From: an uncultured Brachyspira sp.
Lineage (GTDB): Bacteria; Spirochaetota; Brachyspiria; Brachyspirales; Brachyspiraceae
DNA: 29,860 bases
Direction: 5' to 3'
Assembly: GCF_934747485.1 (NCBI RefSeq)
Contig: NZ_CAKVGN010000038.1
Coordinates: 1-29,860, forward strand
Position numbers and translations under genes: made by a program. Of the stretch, positions 1 to 7,517 are shown piece after piece. Position 1 is the stretch's first letter, and each line of letters starts with the position of its first letter. The notes under the pieces are model-generated. The model did not search any database, was not told the DNA's origin, and saw only the letters and a list, made by a program, of their open reading frames with translations.

Positions 1-16
1 GGGGCTGGCCCAGATA

Positions 17-40
17 ACTTAAATTTGTTAAAATTTAAGT
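17..40 (+). promoter_or_regulatory. Hairpin abutting the transposase start codon
   Basis: A perfect 10-bp inverted repeat (ACTTAAATTT at 17-26, AAATTTAAGT at 31-40) with a 4-base loop ends directly at the ATG at 41. No Shine-Dalgarno sequence lies between it and the start. In a transcript entering from outside, the hairpin would occlude the start region. This kind of protection against read-through expression is known in other IS elements; here it is inferred from position only. Confidence 0.6.
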
Positions 41-697
41 ATGAAACGTAGTAAATTAAGTGAAGAAAAACAATTAAAATTAATAGAGCATTTTGTAGCA
101 GGAACTACAGCAAGGACTGCCTCTGCTCTTATTGGAATTAATCGTAAAACAGCGATATTATATTATCATCATTTACGAGAATTAATATTTGAATATGAGA
201 AAGAAAAAGAAGAAGATTTTTTTAATGGAGAAATAGAAGTTGATGAGAGTTATTTTGGAGGTAAAAGAAAAGGAAAAAGAGGAAGAGGAGCTAAAGATAA
301 AATGCCAGTGTTTGGTTTATTAAAAAGAGGAGGAAAAGTATATGTAAAAATGATAAATAATACCAAAATAAGCACTTTAATACCAATTATTAGGCAAAAA
401 GTACAGCCTGACAGCATAGTTTATTCAGATTATTATCATAGTTATGATGTATTAGATGTATCAGAATTTAGGCACTTTAGAATTAATCATAGTGAAAAGT
501 TCGCTGAAGAAAAGAACCATATTAATGGTATAGAGAATTTTTGGAATCAAGCGAAAAGACATCTTCGTAAATTTAATGGAATACCAAAAGAACATTTTCA
601 CTTATTTATTAAAGAATGTCAATTTAGATTTAATAATCCTAAAGTTGACAAACAATTGGAAATTATATATAATTTAGCAAAAAAGGAGCTTTTTTAG
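41..697 (+). CDS. IS1595-family (ISXO2-like) transposase
   Basis: 218-residue cut-and-paste transposase that should catalyse movement of the element at 1-714. Residues about 8-50 form a helix-turn-helix DNA-binding region (QLKLIEHFVAGTTARTAS...). The catalytic ISXO2-like domain follows: D68 in VDESYFGG, D130 in YSDYYHSY, and E165 in INGIENFW followed by K172, a plausible DDE-K set. The length is normal for the family and no frameshift is visible, so it may be active. The ATG at 41 directly follows a hairpin and has no Shine-Dalgarno sequence, but the protein start matches the usual beginning of such transposases, so this start is kept. Confidence 0.93.
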   Translation: MKRSKLSEEKQLKLIEHFVAGTTARTASALIGINRKTAILYYHHLRELIFEYEKEKEEDFFNGEIEVDESYFGGKRKGKRGRGAKDKMPVFGLLKRGGKVYVKMINNTKISTLIPIIRQKVQPDSIVYSDYYHSYDVLDVSEFRHFRINHSEKFAEEKNHINGIENFWNQAKRHLRKFNGIPKEHFHLFIKECQFRFNNPKVDKQLEIIYNLAKKELF

Positions 698-714
698 TTA
701 TCTGGGTCAGCCCC

Positions 715-1190
715 AAAAAATTTTATTAATTATTACTATTGTATTAAGTTTTTTGGCAATTAGCTGCGGTGATAAGAACACAGACCCTAAAATTACACCG
801 CCAACAAAAGAAGAAGTAGTTAAGTTTCAAGGAACATGGGGGGGATTACTAAACTACAAAAGCGGTGATATACCAGACAAAAGAGATCTGAATGTAATTT
901 TTACAATTAATGCAGACGGCAGTATAAAAGATGTATTTACTGAACAAACAATAGCTTTAGATAAAATTAATAAAGTATCTGATAATGTATTTGAATTTAG
1001 TTTTGAAGATACACAAGAAGGAGTAAAAATGACTTCTAAATATAAATTTGATTTTACAAATAGTAAAACTCCTAATTGTAATCACGTATTGACTGTGGAA
1101 AGTCAAGGGGTATCATTATATTCAGGTACTTATGAAGGAACATTAGAAAAAGTACTAGACCCAGCCGCAAGTCAAAATACAACAAAATAA
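715..1190 (+). pseudogene. Lipoprotein gene with its start removed by the IS insertion
   Basis: From 717 the frame reads KILLIITIVLSFLAISCGDK, a lipoprotein signal peptide with hydrophobic core and lipobox LAISC. The usual initiating Met and first Lys residues are missing because the IS right end sits exactly there. A frame starting at TTG 753 would lose the signal core and leave only MAISC. The mature part (about 140 residues, acidic then Thr/Lys-rich, ending SQNTTK) resembles no family I recognise; it has the look of a beta-rich surface lipoprotein. The only in-frame rescue starts are weak, such as CTG 702 about 13 bases after an AAGGAG in the IS end. I infer a broken or poorly expressed gene. 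Confidence 0.75.
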
Positions 1191-1198
1191 TATATTAA

Positions 1199-1236
1199 TA
1201 AAAGCCTGTCTTAATATTTTAGGGCGGGCTTTTTAT
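1199..1236 (+). terminator. Rho-independent terminator after the lipoprotein
   Basis: AAAAGCCTGTC and GGGCGGGCTTTT pair, with G-T wobbles, around an AT loop and end in a T run. It lies 9 bases after the lipoprotein stop. Confidence 0.75.
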
Positions 1237-1345
1237 TAGACTTATTTCAGAAGAGCTTAATAAAATTAGTTATATAATTTTCAGTATAATTTTAGTATAT
1301 AAAATTGCAGTTTTTTTGCTCCTTTTGGTTAAGGTAAAATCAATG
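1237..1345 (+). repeat. Diverged partial copy of the MITE-like repeat
   Basis: TAGACTTATTTCAGAAGAGC... followed by AGTTATATAATTTTCAGTATAATTTTAG and AAAATTGCAGTTTTTTTGC aligns with the reverse complement of about 14495-14621. That region has the same order: TAGACTTGTTTCAAAAGTAA, then TAATTTTCAACATAATTTTAG, then AAAATGCAGTTCTTTTGG. This copy lacks about 35 internal bases and has no visible second end, so it is a decayed fragment. The rest of the gap to 1395 is plain AT-rich sequence in which I see nothing. Confidence 0.6.
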
Positions 1346-1395
1346 CAAATATTTAAAAATATTACAATTTATAAAGTGCAAATTTTTAATATAAA

Positions 1396-2022
1396 TCACA
1401 TTATCCCCATCTTCTTTCTTTGCGATAACTTAAAGCCGTAAGCATCATGACCTGGGTAAAGCAATGTATAATCTGGAAGATTGTATATAACATTTTTTAT
1501 ACTGTTTTCAATTTCTGCATAGTTTCCTGTCTCTAAATCGGTTCTCCCTATGCCGTAAGCAAATATAGTATCTCCGCAAAATAAATGACCTTCTGTATAA
1601 TAGCAAACTCCTCCTCTTGTGTGCCCCGGAGTATGTATTACCTTAAACTCTTTGTCTTTTAATTTGAAAGTATCCCCATCATTAAACTTTATTTCTGGGC
1701 TTTGGCATGTTATACCTCTTCCAAAATATCCGCTTGCATTTAAATCAGCATCCTGAAAGAAATCATAATCGTCTTTATATACAGCATGCTTTGTATCTTT
1801 ATAAATCTCTCTTATATCATCAGCACCAGACATATGGTCAAAATGTCCATGTGTAAATAATACATTAATAAGTTTTTTGCCTTCTAATAGTTTTGTATAA
1901 TCATCATATCCAAATGATAATTTAGCAATATCTATTATAATAGCTTCATCTTCTACAGAAACTATATAAGAGTTCATTCCATACATATTTGTGTTAATAC
2001 AATTTACTTTTAATTCACTCAT
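1396..2022 (-). CDS. Metallo-beta-lactamase-fold hydrolase (glyoxalase II-like)
   Basis: 208-residue cytoplasmic protein with the complete metal-binding set of the MBL superfamily: H58-G-H60-F-D62-H63, H134 in HTPGHT, D151 in CGDTIF and H192 in YPGHD. This binds two metal ions. Small single-domain proteins of this type are commonly annotated as hydroxyacylglutathione-hydrolase-like, but the C-terminal substrate-binding domain of true glyoxalase II is absent, so the substrate (possibly a thioester) is unknown. The start at 2022 has GGAG 9 bases upstream. It lies 20 bp after the exported-protein gene at 2043 on the same strand, probably as one transcript. Confidence 0.88.
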   Translation of the reverse strand: MSELKVNCINTNMYGMNSYIVSVEDEAIIIDIAKLSFGYDDYTKLLEGKKLINVLFTHGHFDHMSGADDIREIYKDTKHAVYKDDYDFFQDADLNASGYFGRGITCQSPEIKFNDGDTFKLKDKEFKVIHTPGHTRGGVCYYTEGHLFCGDTIFAYGIGRTDLETGNYAEIENSIKNVIYNLPDYTLLYPGHDAYGFKLSQRKKMGIM

Positions 2023-2042
2023 TATTTTACTCCATAATTTTT

Positions 2043-2798
2043 TTATTTAGATTTATAATCAGTTAAATATATATCTATATTATCAAACATTCCAGTAATA
2101 GAATTATATTTTATTATTTTTCTTGAATTATCATTTTCTTCTATATATGCCCCCATTTTTGGAAGAAATATAGAAAAAGGTATGCCTTCAATTTTTACTT
2201 CCATTTCATAAGCATATTTTTGATTGCTATTAACGTCTATTTTTTTTATTCCATTATATACAACATAGGCTCTAATTTTACTGTCTGGGCTTGATGTCGG
2301 CATAATAATACTCATTTGATTTGTAGAGCCTATTGGATAAGCTCTTGCAATTTGGTATATTCCGTACATAGAAAATATTGCTAAACTTCCTGCATTATTG
2401 GTATAGTCTACTTTTTTTCTTATATCAAATGTGTATTCAATGTTTCCAAACTCATAATGGTCTATATTTTTTGCATACACTGTACGCATATTTTTTAAAT
2501 CTATTGTGTAGTAGTTTTCTGATTTTCTTATATTAGTTAAAAAACTTTCTTCCAATTTGAAAGGGTCTTTTAATTTATTTGTTACATTTCCTCTAATGTA
2601 TGTTTCTTTTATATTCCAGTAATTTTTATCAATAGAAGTTTCTGTGTATATAATTATTGCTTTATCTTTTTTTGAAGATATTCCTTTGTAGGTGAAATAT
2701 TCATTTTGAGGTAAATTTTTTATATTGGTATATGAATAGTATTGTGCATTTAAAATATTAAATGTAAATACTGCAAAAATAATTATTAATTTTTTCAT
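2043..2798 (-). CDS. Exported protein of unknown function
   Basis: 251 residues. An N-terminal Sec signal (MKKLIIIFAVFTFNILNAQ, probable cleavage after NAQ) precedes a mature part rich in Tyr, Ile, Asn and Lys with alternating hydrophobic patterns that suggest beta-strands. There is no lipobox cysteine, so a periplasmic or outer-membrane location is inferred. I recognise no family or catalytic motif. The gene is probably co-transcribed with the MBL hydrolase downstream. No good Shine-Dalgarno precedes the ATG at 2798, but the signal peptide fixes the start. Confidence 0.75.
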   Translation of the reverse strand: MKKLIIIFAVFTFNILNAQYYSYTNIKNLPQNEYFTYKGISSKKDKAIIIYTETSIDKNYWNIKETYIRGNVTNKLKDPFKLEESFLTNIRKSENYYTIDLKNMRTVYAKNIDHYEFGNIEYTFDIRKKVDYTNNAGSLAIFSMYGIYQIARAYPIGSTNQMSIIMPTSSPDSKIRAYVVYNGIKKIDVNSNQKYAYEMEVKIEGIPFSIFLPKMGAYIEENDNSRKIIKYNSITGMFDNIDIYLTDYKSK

Positions 2799-2870
2799 TG
2801 TTATATAATAAACTTAATAATACAAATTTCAATATATAATAAAAGAAAAAAATATATTATTTACCGCATC

Positions 2871-3069
2871 ACCGCACGCAGAGTATGTTTTTAATATATA
2901 TGTTAGCTAATTATGATAATTTTTTTATAAATATAAATGCATTAACCGTGCGTTAAGAGATATTATAATAATTAATAAAAGCTTGGGTGGGTTTTATATT
3001 TTTTAGTGAAACAATAAAGAAAAAGTTTTTTATTGTTTTAAAATGAGGCAAAAAATATATAGGGTGGGG
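2871..3069 (+). repeat. Composite repeat, copy A (palindrome-ended core plus two G-tracts)
   Basis: The core at 2871-2956 runs from ACCGCACGCAGAG to ACCGTGCGTTAA, inverted ends separated by AT-rich DNA. After 25 bases comes CTTGGGTGGG (2982-2991), and after about 70 more AGGGTGGGG (3061-3069). The same parts at the same spacing recur at 21082-21281 and, in mirror image, at 21315-21514. No ORF lies within. With the promoter that follows, it fills the gene-free stretch 2799-3244. Confidence 0.7.
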
Positions 3070-3096
3070 TGTGTAAATAAAATTTATTATATTTAA

Positions 3097-3124
3097 TTGA
3101 CATAGGGTAAAAAAGCACTATACT
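3097..3124 (+). promoter_or_regulatory. Sigma-70-type promoter of the riboswitch/deaminase transcript
   Basis: TTGACA at 3097-3102, a 16-bp spacer and TATACT at 3119-3124. This predicts a transcript start near 3131, just before the GGGCAAAA that can extend riboswitch stem P1. The same hexamers at the same spacing occur before the flavoprotein gene at 19626. Confidence 0.8.
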
Positions 3125-3146
3125 TATATATGGGCAAAATATTTAT

Positions 3147-3210
3147 GCTTATATAAGTTCATAATACGGCTGAACGTTTCTACCAATTACCTAAATAATT
3201 GACTATAAGT
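3147..3210 (+). promoter_or_regulatory. Purine (guanine-class) riboswitch aptamer
   Basis: All parts of the purine aptamer are present. P1 is CTTATA (3148-3153) with TATAAG (3204-3209). P2 is GTTCA (3157-3161) with TGAAC (3171-3175), with loop AATACGG. J2/3 is GTTTCTA, intact at the positions matching U47, C50 and U51. P3 is AATTA (3185-3189) with TAATT (3196-3200), with the CC of loop L3 for the kissing contact to the GG of L2. The specificity position 74 is C (3203), which predicts guanine-type rather than adenine-type ligands. Loop L3 is one base shorter than usual. The aptamer lies about 35 bases before a purine-deaminase-like gene. Confidence 0.85.
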
Positions 3211-3244
3211 TTTGTGCCTTATTTTAATTAAAGGGGTGATTTAT

Positions 3245-4603
3245 ATGTCAAGTCTATTTATAAAGAATGCTTCTTCAATAGTTACTTGCGATGGTAATGA
3301 TAGAGTTCATAGTAATAGCAACATTTTAATAGAAAATGGAGTTATAACCTATATTGGTAAAGAAGAAAAAAATGCTGATAAAGTGATAGATGCTTCAGGC
3401 TGTTTTGTATATCCGGGACTTATCAATACTCATCATCATTTGTTTCAAATATTTACAAGAAACCTTCCGCAAGTACAGAATATGGAATTATTTGAATGGC
3501 TTACTAATCTTTATGAAATATGGAAGAATTTAAATCATGATGTTGTTTATTACAGCTCTATTACAGCAATGGGAGAATTATTAAAAACAGGCTGTACTAC
3601 TTGCTTTGACCATCATTATTTATTTCCGCAAAAAAATTCAGAAATGCTATTAGATTCTCAGTTTAGAGCAGCTAAAGATTTAGGAATAAGAATGTATGCT
3701 TCAAGGGGAAGTATGGATTTAAGCAAAAAAGACGGAGGGCTTCCGCCTGACACTGTTGTTCAATCATTAGATGATATTTTAAAAGATTGTGAGAGAGTAG
3801 TAGAAAAATATCATGACCCATCAAAATATTCTATGAGTATGGTAGCATTAGCTCCTTGTGCTCCTTTCAATGTAACAGGAGAGTTAATGAAACAATCTGC
3901 AGTTTTGGCAAGAGATTTAAAAGTAAGACTTCATACACATTTATGCGAAACTAAAGATGAGGAAGTATTTGTAAGAGAAAAGTTTAATATGCGTCCTTTG
4001 GAATATATGGAAACATTGGGTTGGGTTGGTGAAGATGTTTGGTATGCACATGGGATTCACTTTAATGATGAAGAGTTAAAATATTTGGCTGATACAAAAA
4101 CAGGTGTGGCACATTGTCCTATATCAAACATGAAGTTAAGTTCTGGAGTATGCAAAATACCTGAAATGCTTAAGTTAGGCGTTCCTGTTGGGCTTGCTGT
4201 TGATGGAAGTGCAAGTAATGATGGTTCTAGTTTACTTGAAGAGATGAGAGTATGCTATTTACTTCATAGACTTAACTCAAGTGATAAAGCTCCTAGTGCT
4301 TATGATATATTAAAAATTGCTACTAATGGAGGTGCTAAGGTTTTAGGACGTGATGATATAGGAAGTTTGGAAGTTGGTAAGGCTGCTGATTTATTTATGA
4401 TAGATATGAGAAGATTAGAGATGGTTGGTGCTAACTTTGATGCTAAATCTTTATTTGGTACTATAGGCTGGAAAGGAAGTGTGGATTATACTATAGTTAA
4501 TGGAAAAGTTGTTGTTGAGAAAGGAAAACTAATTAGCATAGATGAAGAGAAGATGTACAAGCTTGCAGATGAAACAGAAAATAAATATTTGTCTATGATA
4601 TAA
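3245..4603 (+). CDS. Amidohydrolase, probable 8-oxoguanine deaminase
   Basis: 452-residue cytoplasmic enzyme of the metal-dependent amidohydrolase superfamily, likely converting 8-oxoguanine to urate and ammonia. Metal and catalytic residues: H63-x-H65 in INTHHHL, H230/H232 and E235 in RLHTHLCET, H269 in YAHGIHF and D320 in AVDGSASND. The segments DHHYLFP, RGSMDLS-DGGLPP and GSASND match what I recall of characterised 8-oxoguanine deaminases; related hydroxyatrazine or guanine aminohydrolases remain possible. An upstream ATG at 3212 exists, but ATG 3245 has AAGGGGTGA at a good distance, so 3245 is the start. A purine riboswitch in the leader supports a purine substrate. A terminator at 4675 ends the transcript. 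Confidence 0.85.
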   Translation: MSSLFIKNASSIVTCDGNDRVHSNSNILIENGVITYIGKEEKNADKVIDASGCFVYPGLINTHHHLFQIFTRNLPQVQNMELFEWLTNLYEIWKNLNHDVVYYSSITAMGELLKTGCTTCFDHHYLFPQKNSEMLLDSQFRAAKDLGIRMYASRGSMDLSKKDGGLPPDTVVQSLDDILKDCERVVEKYHDPSKYSMSMVALAPCAPFNVTGELMKQSAVLARDLKVRLHTHLCETKDEEVFVREKFNMRPLEYMETLGWVGEDVWYAHGIHFNDEELKYLADTKTGVAHCPISNMKLSSGVCKIPEMLKLGVPVGLAVDGSASNDGSSLLEEMRVCYLLHRLNSSDKAPSAYDILKIATNGGAKVLGRDDIGSLEVGKAADLFMIDMRRLEMVGANFDAKSLFGTIGWKGSVDYTIVNGKVVVEKGKLISIDEEKMYKLADETENKYLSMI

Positions 4604-4674
4604 ATTATGTAAAAATATGTTAAATATTTATAATGTTATATATTTTTGTAAATATTTTATAAACTTATTATAAT

Positions 4675-4714
4675 AAAAAACAGAAAGGAATATTATTAAG
4701 CCTTTCTGTTTTTT
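4675..4714. terminator. Bidirectional terminator between convergent genes
   Basis: CAGAAAGG (4681-4688) pairs with CCTTTCTG (4701-4708), with an A run before and a T run after. It can end both the deaminase transcript and the oppositely transcribed oxidoreductase. Confidence 0.85.
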
Positions 4715-4723
4715 AGTTTTATA

Positions 4724-5737
4724 TTAAAATCTCACAATGTCTCTAGTTATTTCTTTTAGGCTATGAACACCGCACATAGTCATAGCATCTTCAAGTTCAG
4801 CACCCAATTGAGCTGTATATGATTCAACTCCCTCTTCTGCTCCGCCATAAACAGCTATAACAAAAGTTCTCGCAATAACGACACCGTCAGCACCAATAGC
4901 AAGAGCTTTTAATATATCAGTACCATTTCTAATACCGCCGTCTACTAATATTTTTATTTTTCCTCTAACAGCATCAACTATCTCAGGTAAAACTTCAGCA
5001 GTAGAAGGGCATTGGTCAAGTACTCTTCCTCCATGATTTGATACTATTATAGCATCAGCTCCAGCCTCAACTGCCTTCTTAGCTCCTTTAGCTGTCATTA
5101 TTCCCTTTATTATAAATGGTCTGTTAGCAATCTCTTTTATTTGTCTTAGTTCATCAACGGTTTTACTTCCAGCTTTTGGAGTGAGATTTTTCAAAAAAGG
5201 AAGCCCAGCAGCATCAACGTCCATAGCAACAGCAAAAGCATTAGAATCAGCAACTAATTTCATCTTTTCTTTTATCACATCTATATTCCAAGGCTTAACA
5301 GTAGGAATACCTATGCCATTTTGCTTTTTTATCATAGTAGTAGCAGCAATCATTACATTAGGATTAGTTCCATCCCCAGTAAAAGCAGCAATACCAGCAT
5401 TGGCACAAGATTTTACTAATATATCATTATACTCTTCTTCCTCATATTTATTTCCATAATGAAGCTTAACTGCCCCAACAGGTCCTGCAAATATAGGATA
5501 CTTAAACTTTTTACCGAATAACTCAAAAGAAGTATCAACATCTTCATTTGAAGCTATTGTATCCATATTAAGCCTTATATCTCTCCATTTGTCATAGTTT
5601 CTAATTGCAACATCGCCAATTCCTTTAGCACCAGGACCCGGCATACAGTCTCTGCATACTCTGCCATTACATATAGCACAAGCCTTACAAAAACCCATGC
5701 AGTCTTTTGCAACTTCTATAATCTCTTTATATGTCAT
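4724..5737 (-). CDS. FMN-dependent alpha-hydroxy-acid oxidase/dehydrogenase family protein
   Basis: 337-residue TIM-barrel flavoprotein of the lactate oxidase / LldD family. Visible family features are K211 (FIIKGI), the catalytic pair H235 and R238 in SNHGGR, and the FMN-phosphate loop VDGGIR (266-270) with GADGVVIAR. The expected two-electron oxidation of a 2-hydroxyacid is inferred; the substrate is unknown. The N-terminus has six cysteines (C13, C17, C20, C23, C28, C31). Clostridial relatives share a Cys-rich start, suggesting a metal or iron-sulfur site absent from classical members. AAAGGA lies 8 bases before the ATG. It follows the PTS operon on the same strand after a 79-bp gap holding a stem-loop. 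Confidence 0.85.
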   Translation of the reverse strand: MTYKEIIEVAKDCMGFCKACAICNGRVCRDCMPGPGAKGIGDVAIRNYDKWRDIRLNMDTIASNEDVDTSFELFGKKFKYPIFAGPVGAVKLHYGNKYEEEEYNDILVKSCANAGIAAFTGDGTNPNVMIAATTMIKKQNGIGIPTVKPWNIDVIKEKMKLVADSNAFAVAMDVDAAGLPFLKNLTPKAGSKTVDELRQIKEIANRPFIIKGIMTAKGAKKAVEAGADAIIVSNHGGRVLDQCPSTAEVLPEIVDAVRGKIKILVDGGIRNGTDILKALAIGADGVVIARTFVIAVYGGAEEGVESYTAQLGAELEDAMTMCGVHSLKEITRDIVRF

Positions 5738-5747
5738 AAAAAATTCC

Positions 5748-5811
5748 TTTAATTAAAACTGTATTTTATAATTATATAATAAAAAAATAAATAAAATAGT
5801 TTTTAATTAAA
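5748..5811 (-). terminator. AT-rich stem-loop between the PTS operon and the oxidoreductase
   Basis: TTTAATTAAAACTGTATTTTAT (arm 5748-5769) pairs, with small bulges, with 5791-5811 around a 21-base AT loop. It could end the PTS operon, but both strands are A/T-run rich and there is no GC clamp, so processing or partial read-through is equally possible. Confidence 0.4.
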
Positions 5812-5816
5812 AAAAA

Positions 5817-6137
5817 TTATTTTTGTTTCAATATATCAATCATTTCTTTTATGAGATTTTTTTCACTCATAGCAGTCATTAAATGATCTTGAGCATGCAC
5901 AAAAAGCATAGTGATTTCTATTTTCTCTCCGTCTGCTTCTCTTGTTATGAGATTTGTTTGAAACTCATGAGATTTTAAAAGAAGAGAATCTGCTTCTTTC
6001 ATTTTTTCTTCTGCTTCGTTGAATTTATTCTCTTTGGCAAGTCTTAAAGCCTCATAAGCTAAACTCTTACTTTCTCCTGCTAAACTAATAATAGGAAATA
6101 CATTTTCTTCCATAAACTTTTCTTGTTCTTCTGTCAT
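5817..6137 (-). CDS. celC: PTS EIIA component, lactose/cellobiose family
   Basis: 106-residue all-helical cytoplasmic PTS protein of the LacF/CelC type. It takes the phosphoryl group from HPr and passes it to EIIB. The active site is H81 in LFVHAQDHLMTAM, with D84 at the position used for the trimer metal site in this family. Normal length. GGAG lies upstream of the ATG. It is the last gene of the operon that starts with the EIIB gene at 11754; all three PTS domains are separate proteins, as in cellobiose, lactose and chitobiose systems. Confidence 0.93.
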   Translation of the reverse strand: MTEEQEKFMEENVFPIISLAGESKSLAYEALRLAKENKFNEAEEKMKEADSLLLKSHEFQTNLITREADGEKIEITMLFVHAQDHLMTAMSEKNLIKEMIDILKQK

Positions 6138-6158
6138 AATTAAACTCCATTTCGTATA

Positions 6159-7490
6159 TTATTTATTTTTATAAAATTGCGGTAAATAGTCTTTATTTTG
6201 CTTGATAATTTCATCAAGTATAGTTTTAGCAACTTTTCCGCTTACAACTAATGGATTAACAGTTAATGCTTGAAGTGCTTTACTATAATCTCCATGAACT
6301 GCTGCTTCTACTGTTAATTGTTCAAAATTTTTCATAAGCTGCAATAATCCTCTTACTTCAATAGGGAAAGGTTGTTGTTTAAGAGGTTTTAGTTCGTCTC
6401 TATAAACATTAACAGTAATTTCAACAGCACAATCATTAGGTAAACAATCAATAGTGCCGTTATTTCTTGTAGATATTATCATTTCTTTACCGGTATTATT
6501 ATATAATGAACTAATAAGTTCGCAAGCAGAATCAGAATAATATTTTCCGCCTCTGTTATTTAATTCTTCTGGTTTAGTATTTAAATCTGGATTTTTATAT
6601 ATTTCAAATAGTTTTTTCTCTATTGCTTTTACTTGTTCGCCTCTTGTGCCTTTTCCGTCCCTATATTCTGCCAATTCTTCTCTAAGCATTTCATCTGTAA
6701 GATAGTAGTATCTATGATAAGGACAAGGTATCATTTTAGTATCAAGCACCTGTTCTTTTATCCAAGCTATTTCAGTATTAATATTAGCAGGTCCATTTTC
6801 AAAGCCATTTAAATATTTTTCTAAAACTTCCTGAGTTCTATCAACACCTTTATGTATTACTTCTCTTCCCCATAAGAAGTGGTTTACACCTCCGGCAATA
6901 AAAGTAATTTCATCATCAGAAACTTTTAATATTTCTGCCACACTTTTTTTCATGTTTACAGGTACATTGCAAAGACCTATAATTTTTATTTCCGGGTGAT
7001 ATTTTAAAACTGCCTCTGTAACTATTCCAGAAGGATTAGTGAAGTTTATAAGATAAGCATTAGGAGCTAATTCTTTAATATCGTTACAAATATCAAATAT
7101 TACAGGTATAGTTCTTAATGCCTTAGCAAAACCTCCAGCACCATTAGTTTCCTGACCTATCATTCCATAACTTAATGGTATTCTCTCATCTCTTATTCTC
7201 GCATCTAATAAACCAACTCTCAATTGAGTAGTTACGAAACTTGCATCTTTTATAGCCTCTCTTCTGTCTAAAGTTGTAAATATTTTGAATTTATCTTTTA
7301 ATCCCGCTTTTTCTATCATTCTTTTTGAAAGATTTCCTACTATTTCCAATCTTTCTTTTGAAGGCTCTATATCAACAAGCCAAAGTTCATCTACAGGCAA
7401 TTTGTCGTATCTATTTATAAACCCTTCTATAATTTCTGGAGTATATGAAGAAGCTCCCCCAATAGTAGCTATTTTTAATTTATTTGACAT
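6159..7490 (-). CDS. licH: GH4 6-phospho-beta-glucosidase
   Basis: 443-residue NAD- and metal-dependent glycosidase that cleaves phosphorylated beta-glucosides by oxidation-elimination rather than simple hydrolysis. Evidence: N-terminal Rossmann motif IGGASSYTPE (10-19), VDIEP at the end of strand 2, INFTNPSG (148-155), the metal ligand C174 in GLCNVP, and H204 in GGVNHFLWG. This is the LicH/CelF branch. GGAGG precedes the ATG. It lies directly after the GH1 gene, so the operon carries two mechanistically different enzymes for related phospho-disaccharides. Confidence 0.93.
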   Translation of the reverse strand: MSNKLKIATIGGASSYTPEIIEGFINRYDKLPVDELWLVDIEPSKERLEIVGNLSKRMIEKAGLKDKFKIFTTLDRREAIKDASFVTTQLRVGLLDARIRDERIPLSYGMIGQETNGAGGFAKALRTIPVIFDICNDIKELAPNAYLINFTNPSGIVTEAVLKYHPEIKIIGLCNVPVNMKKSVAEILKVSDDEITFIAGGVNHFLWGREVIHKGVDRTQEVLEKYLNGFENGPANINTEIAWIKEQVLDTKMIPCPYHRYYYLTDEMLREELAEYRDGKGTRGEQVKAIEKKLFEIYKNPDLNTKPEELNNRGGKYYSDSACELISSLYNNTGKEMIISTRNNGTIDCLPNDCAVEITVNVYRDELKPLKQQPFPIEVRGLLQLMKNFEQLTVEAAVHGDYSKALQALTVNPLVVSGKVAKTILDEIIKQNKDYLPQFYKNK

Positions 7491-7517
7491 ATTTATACCT
7501 CCAATTTTTTATTAAAA

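Larger units (their letters stand above)
1..714 (+). mobile_element. IS1595-family insertion sequence, complete
   Basis: The ends are 19-bp inverted repeats, GGGGCTGGCCCAGATAACT at 1-19 and its complement at 696-714, with one mismatch. They enclose a single transposase gene whose stop codon overlaps the right repeat by two bases. The 714-bp size, single ORF and ISXO2-like transposase fit the IS1595 family. A target duplication cannot be checked because the left flank lies outside the window. The right flank begins AAAAAATT, inside a lipoprotein signal sequence. An element starting at base 1 suggests that the sequence is a contig broken at this repeat. Confidence 0.92.

Noticed and set aside
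2982..3069. G-quadruplex from the GGGTGGG motifs
   Set aside because: The two G-tract pairs are about 70 bases apart, so a stable intramolecular quadruplex is unlikely.
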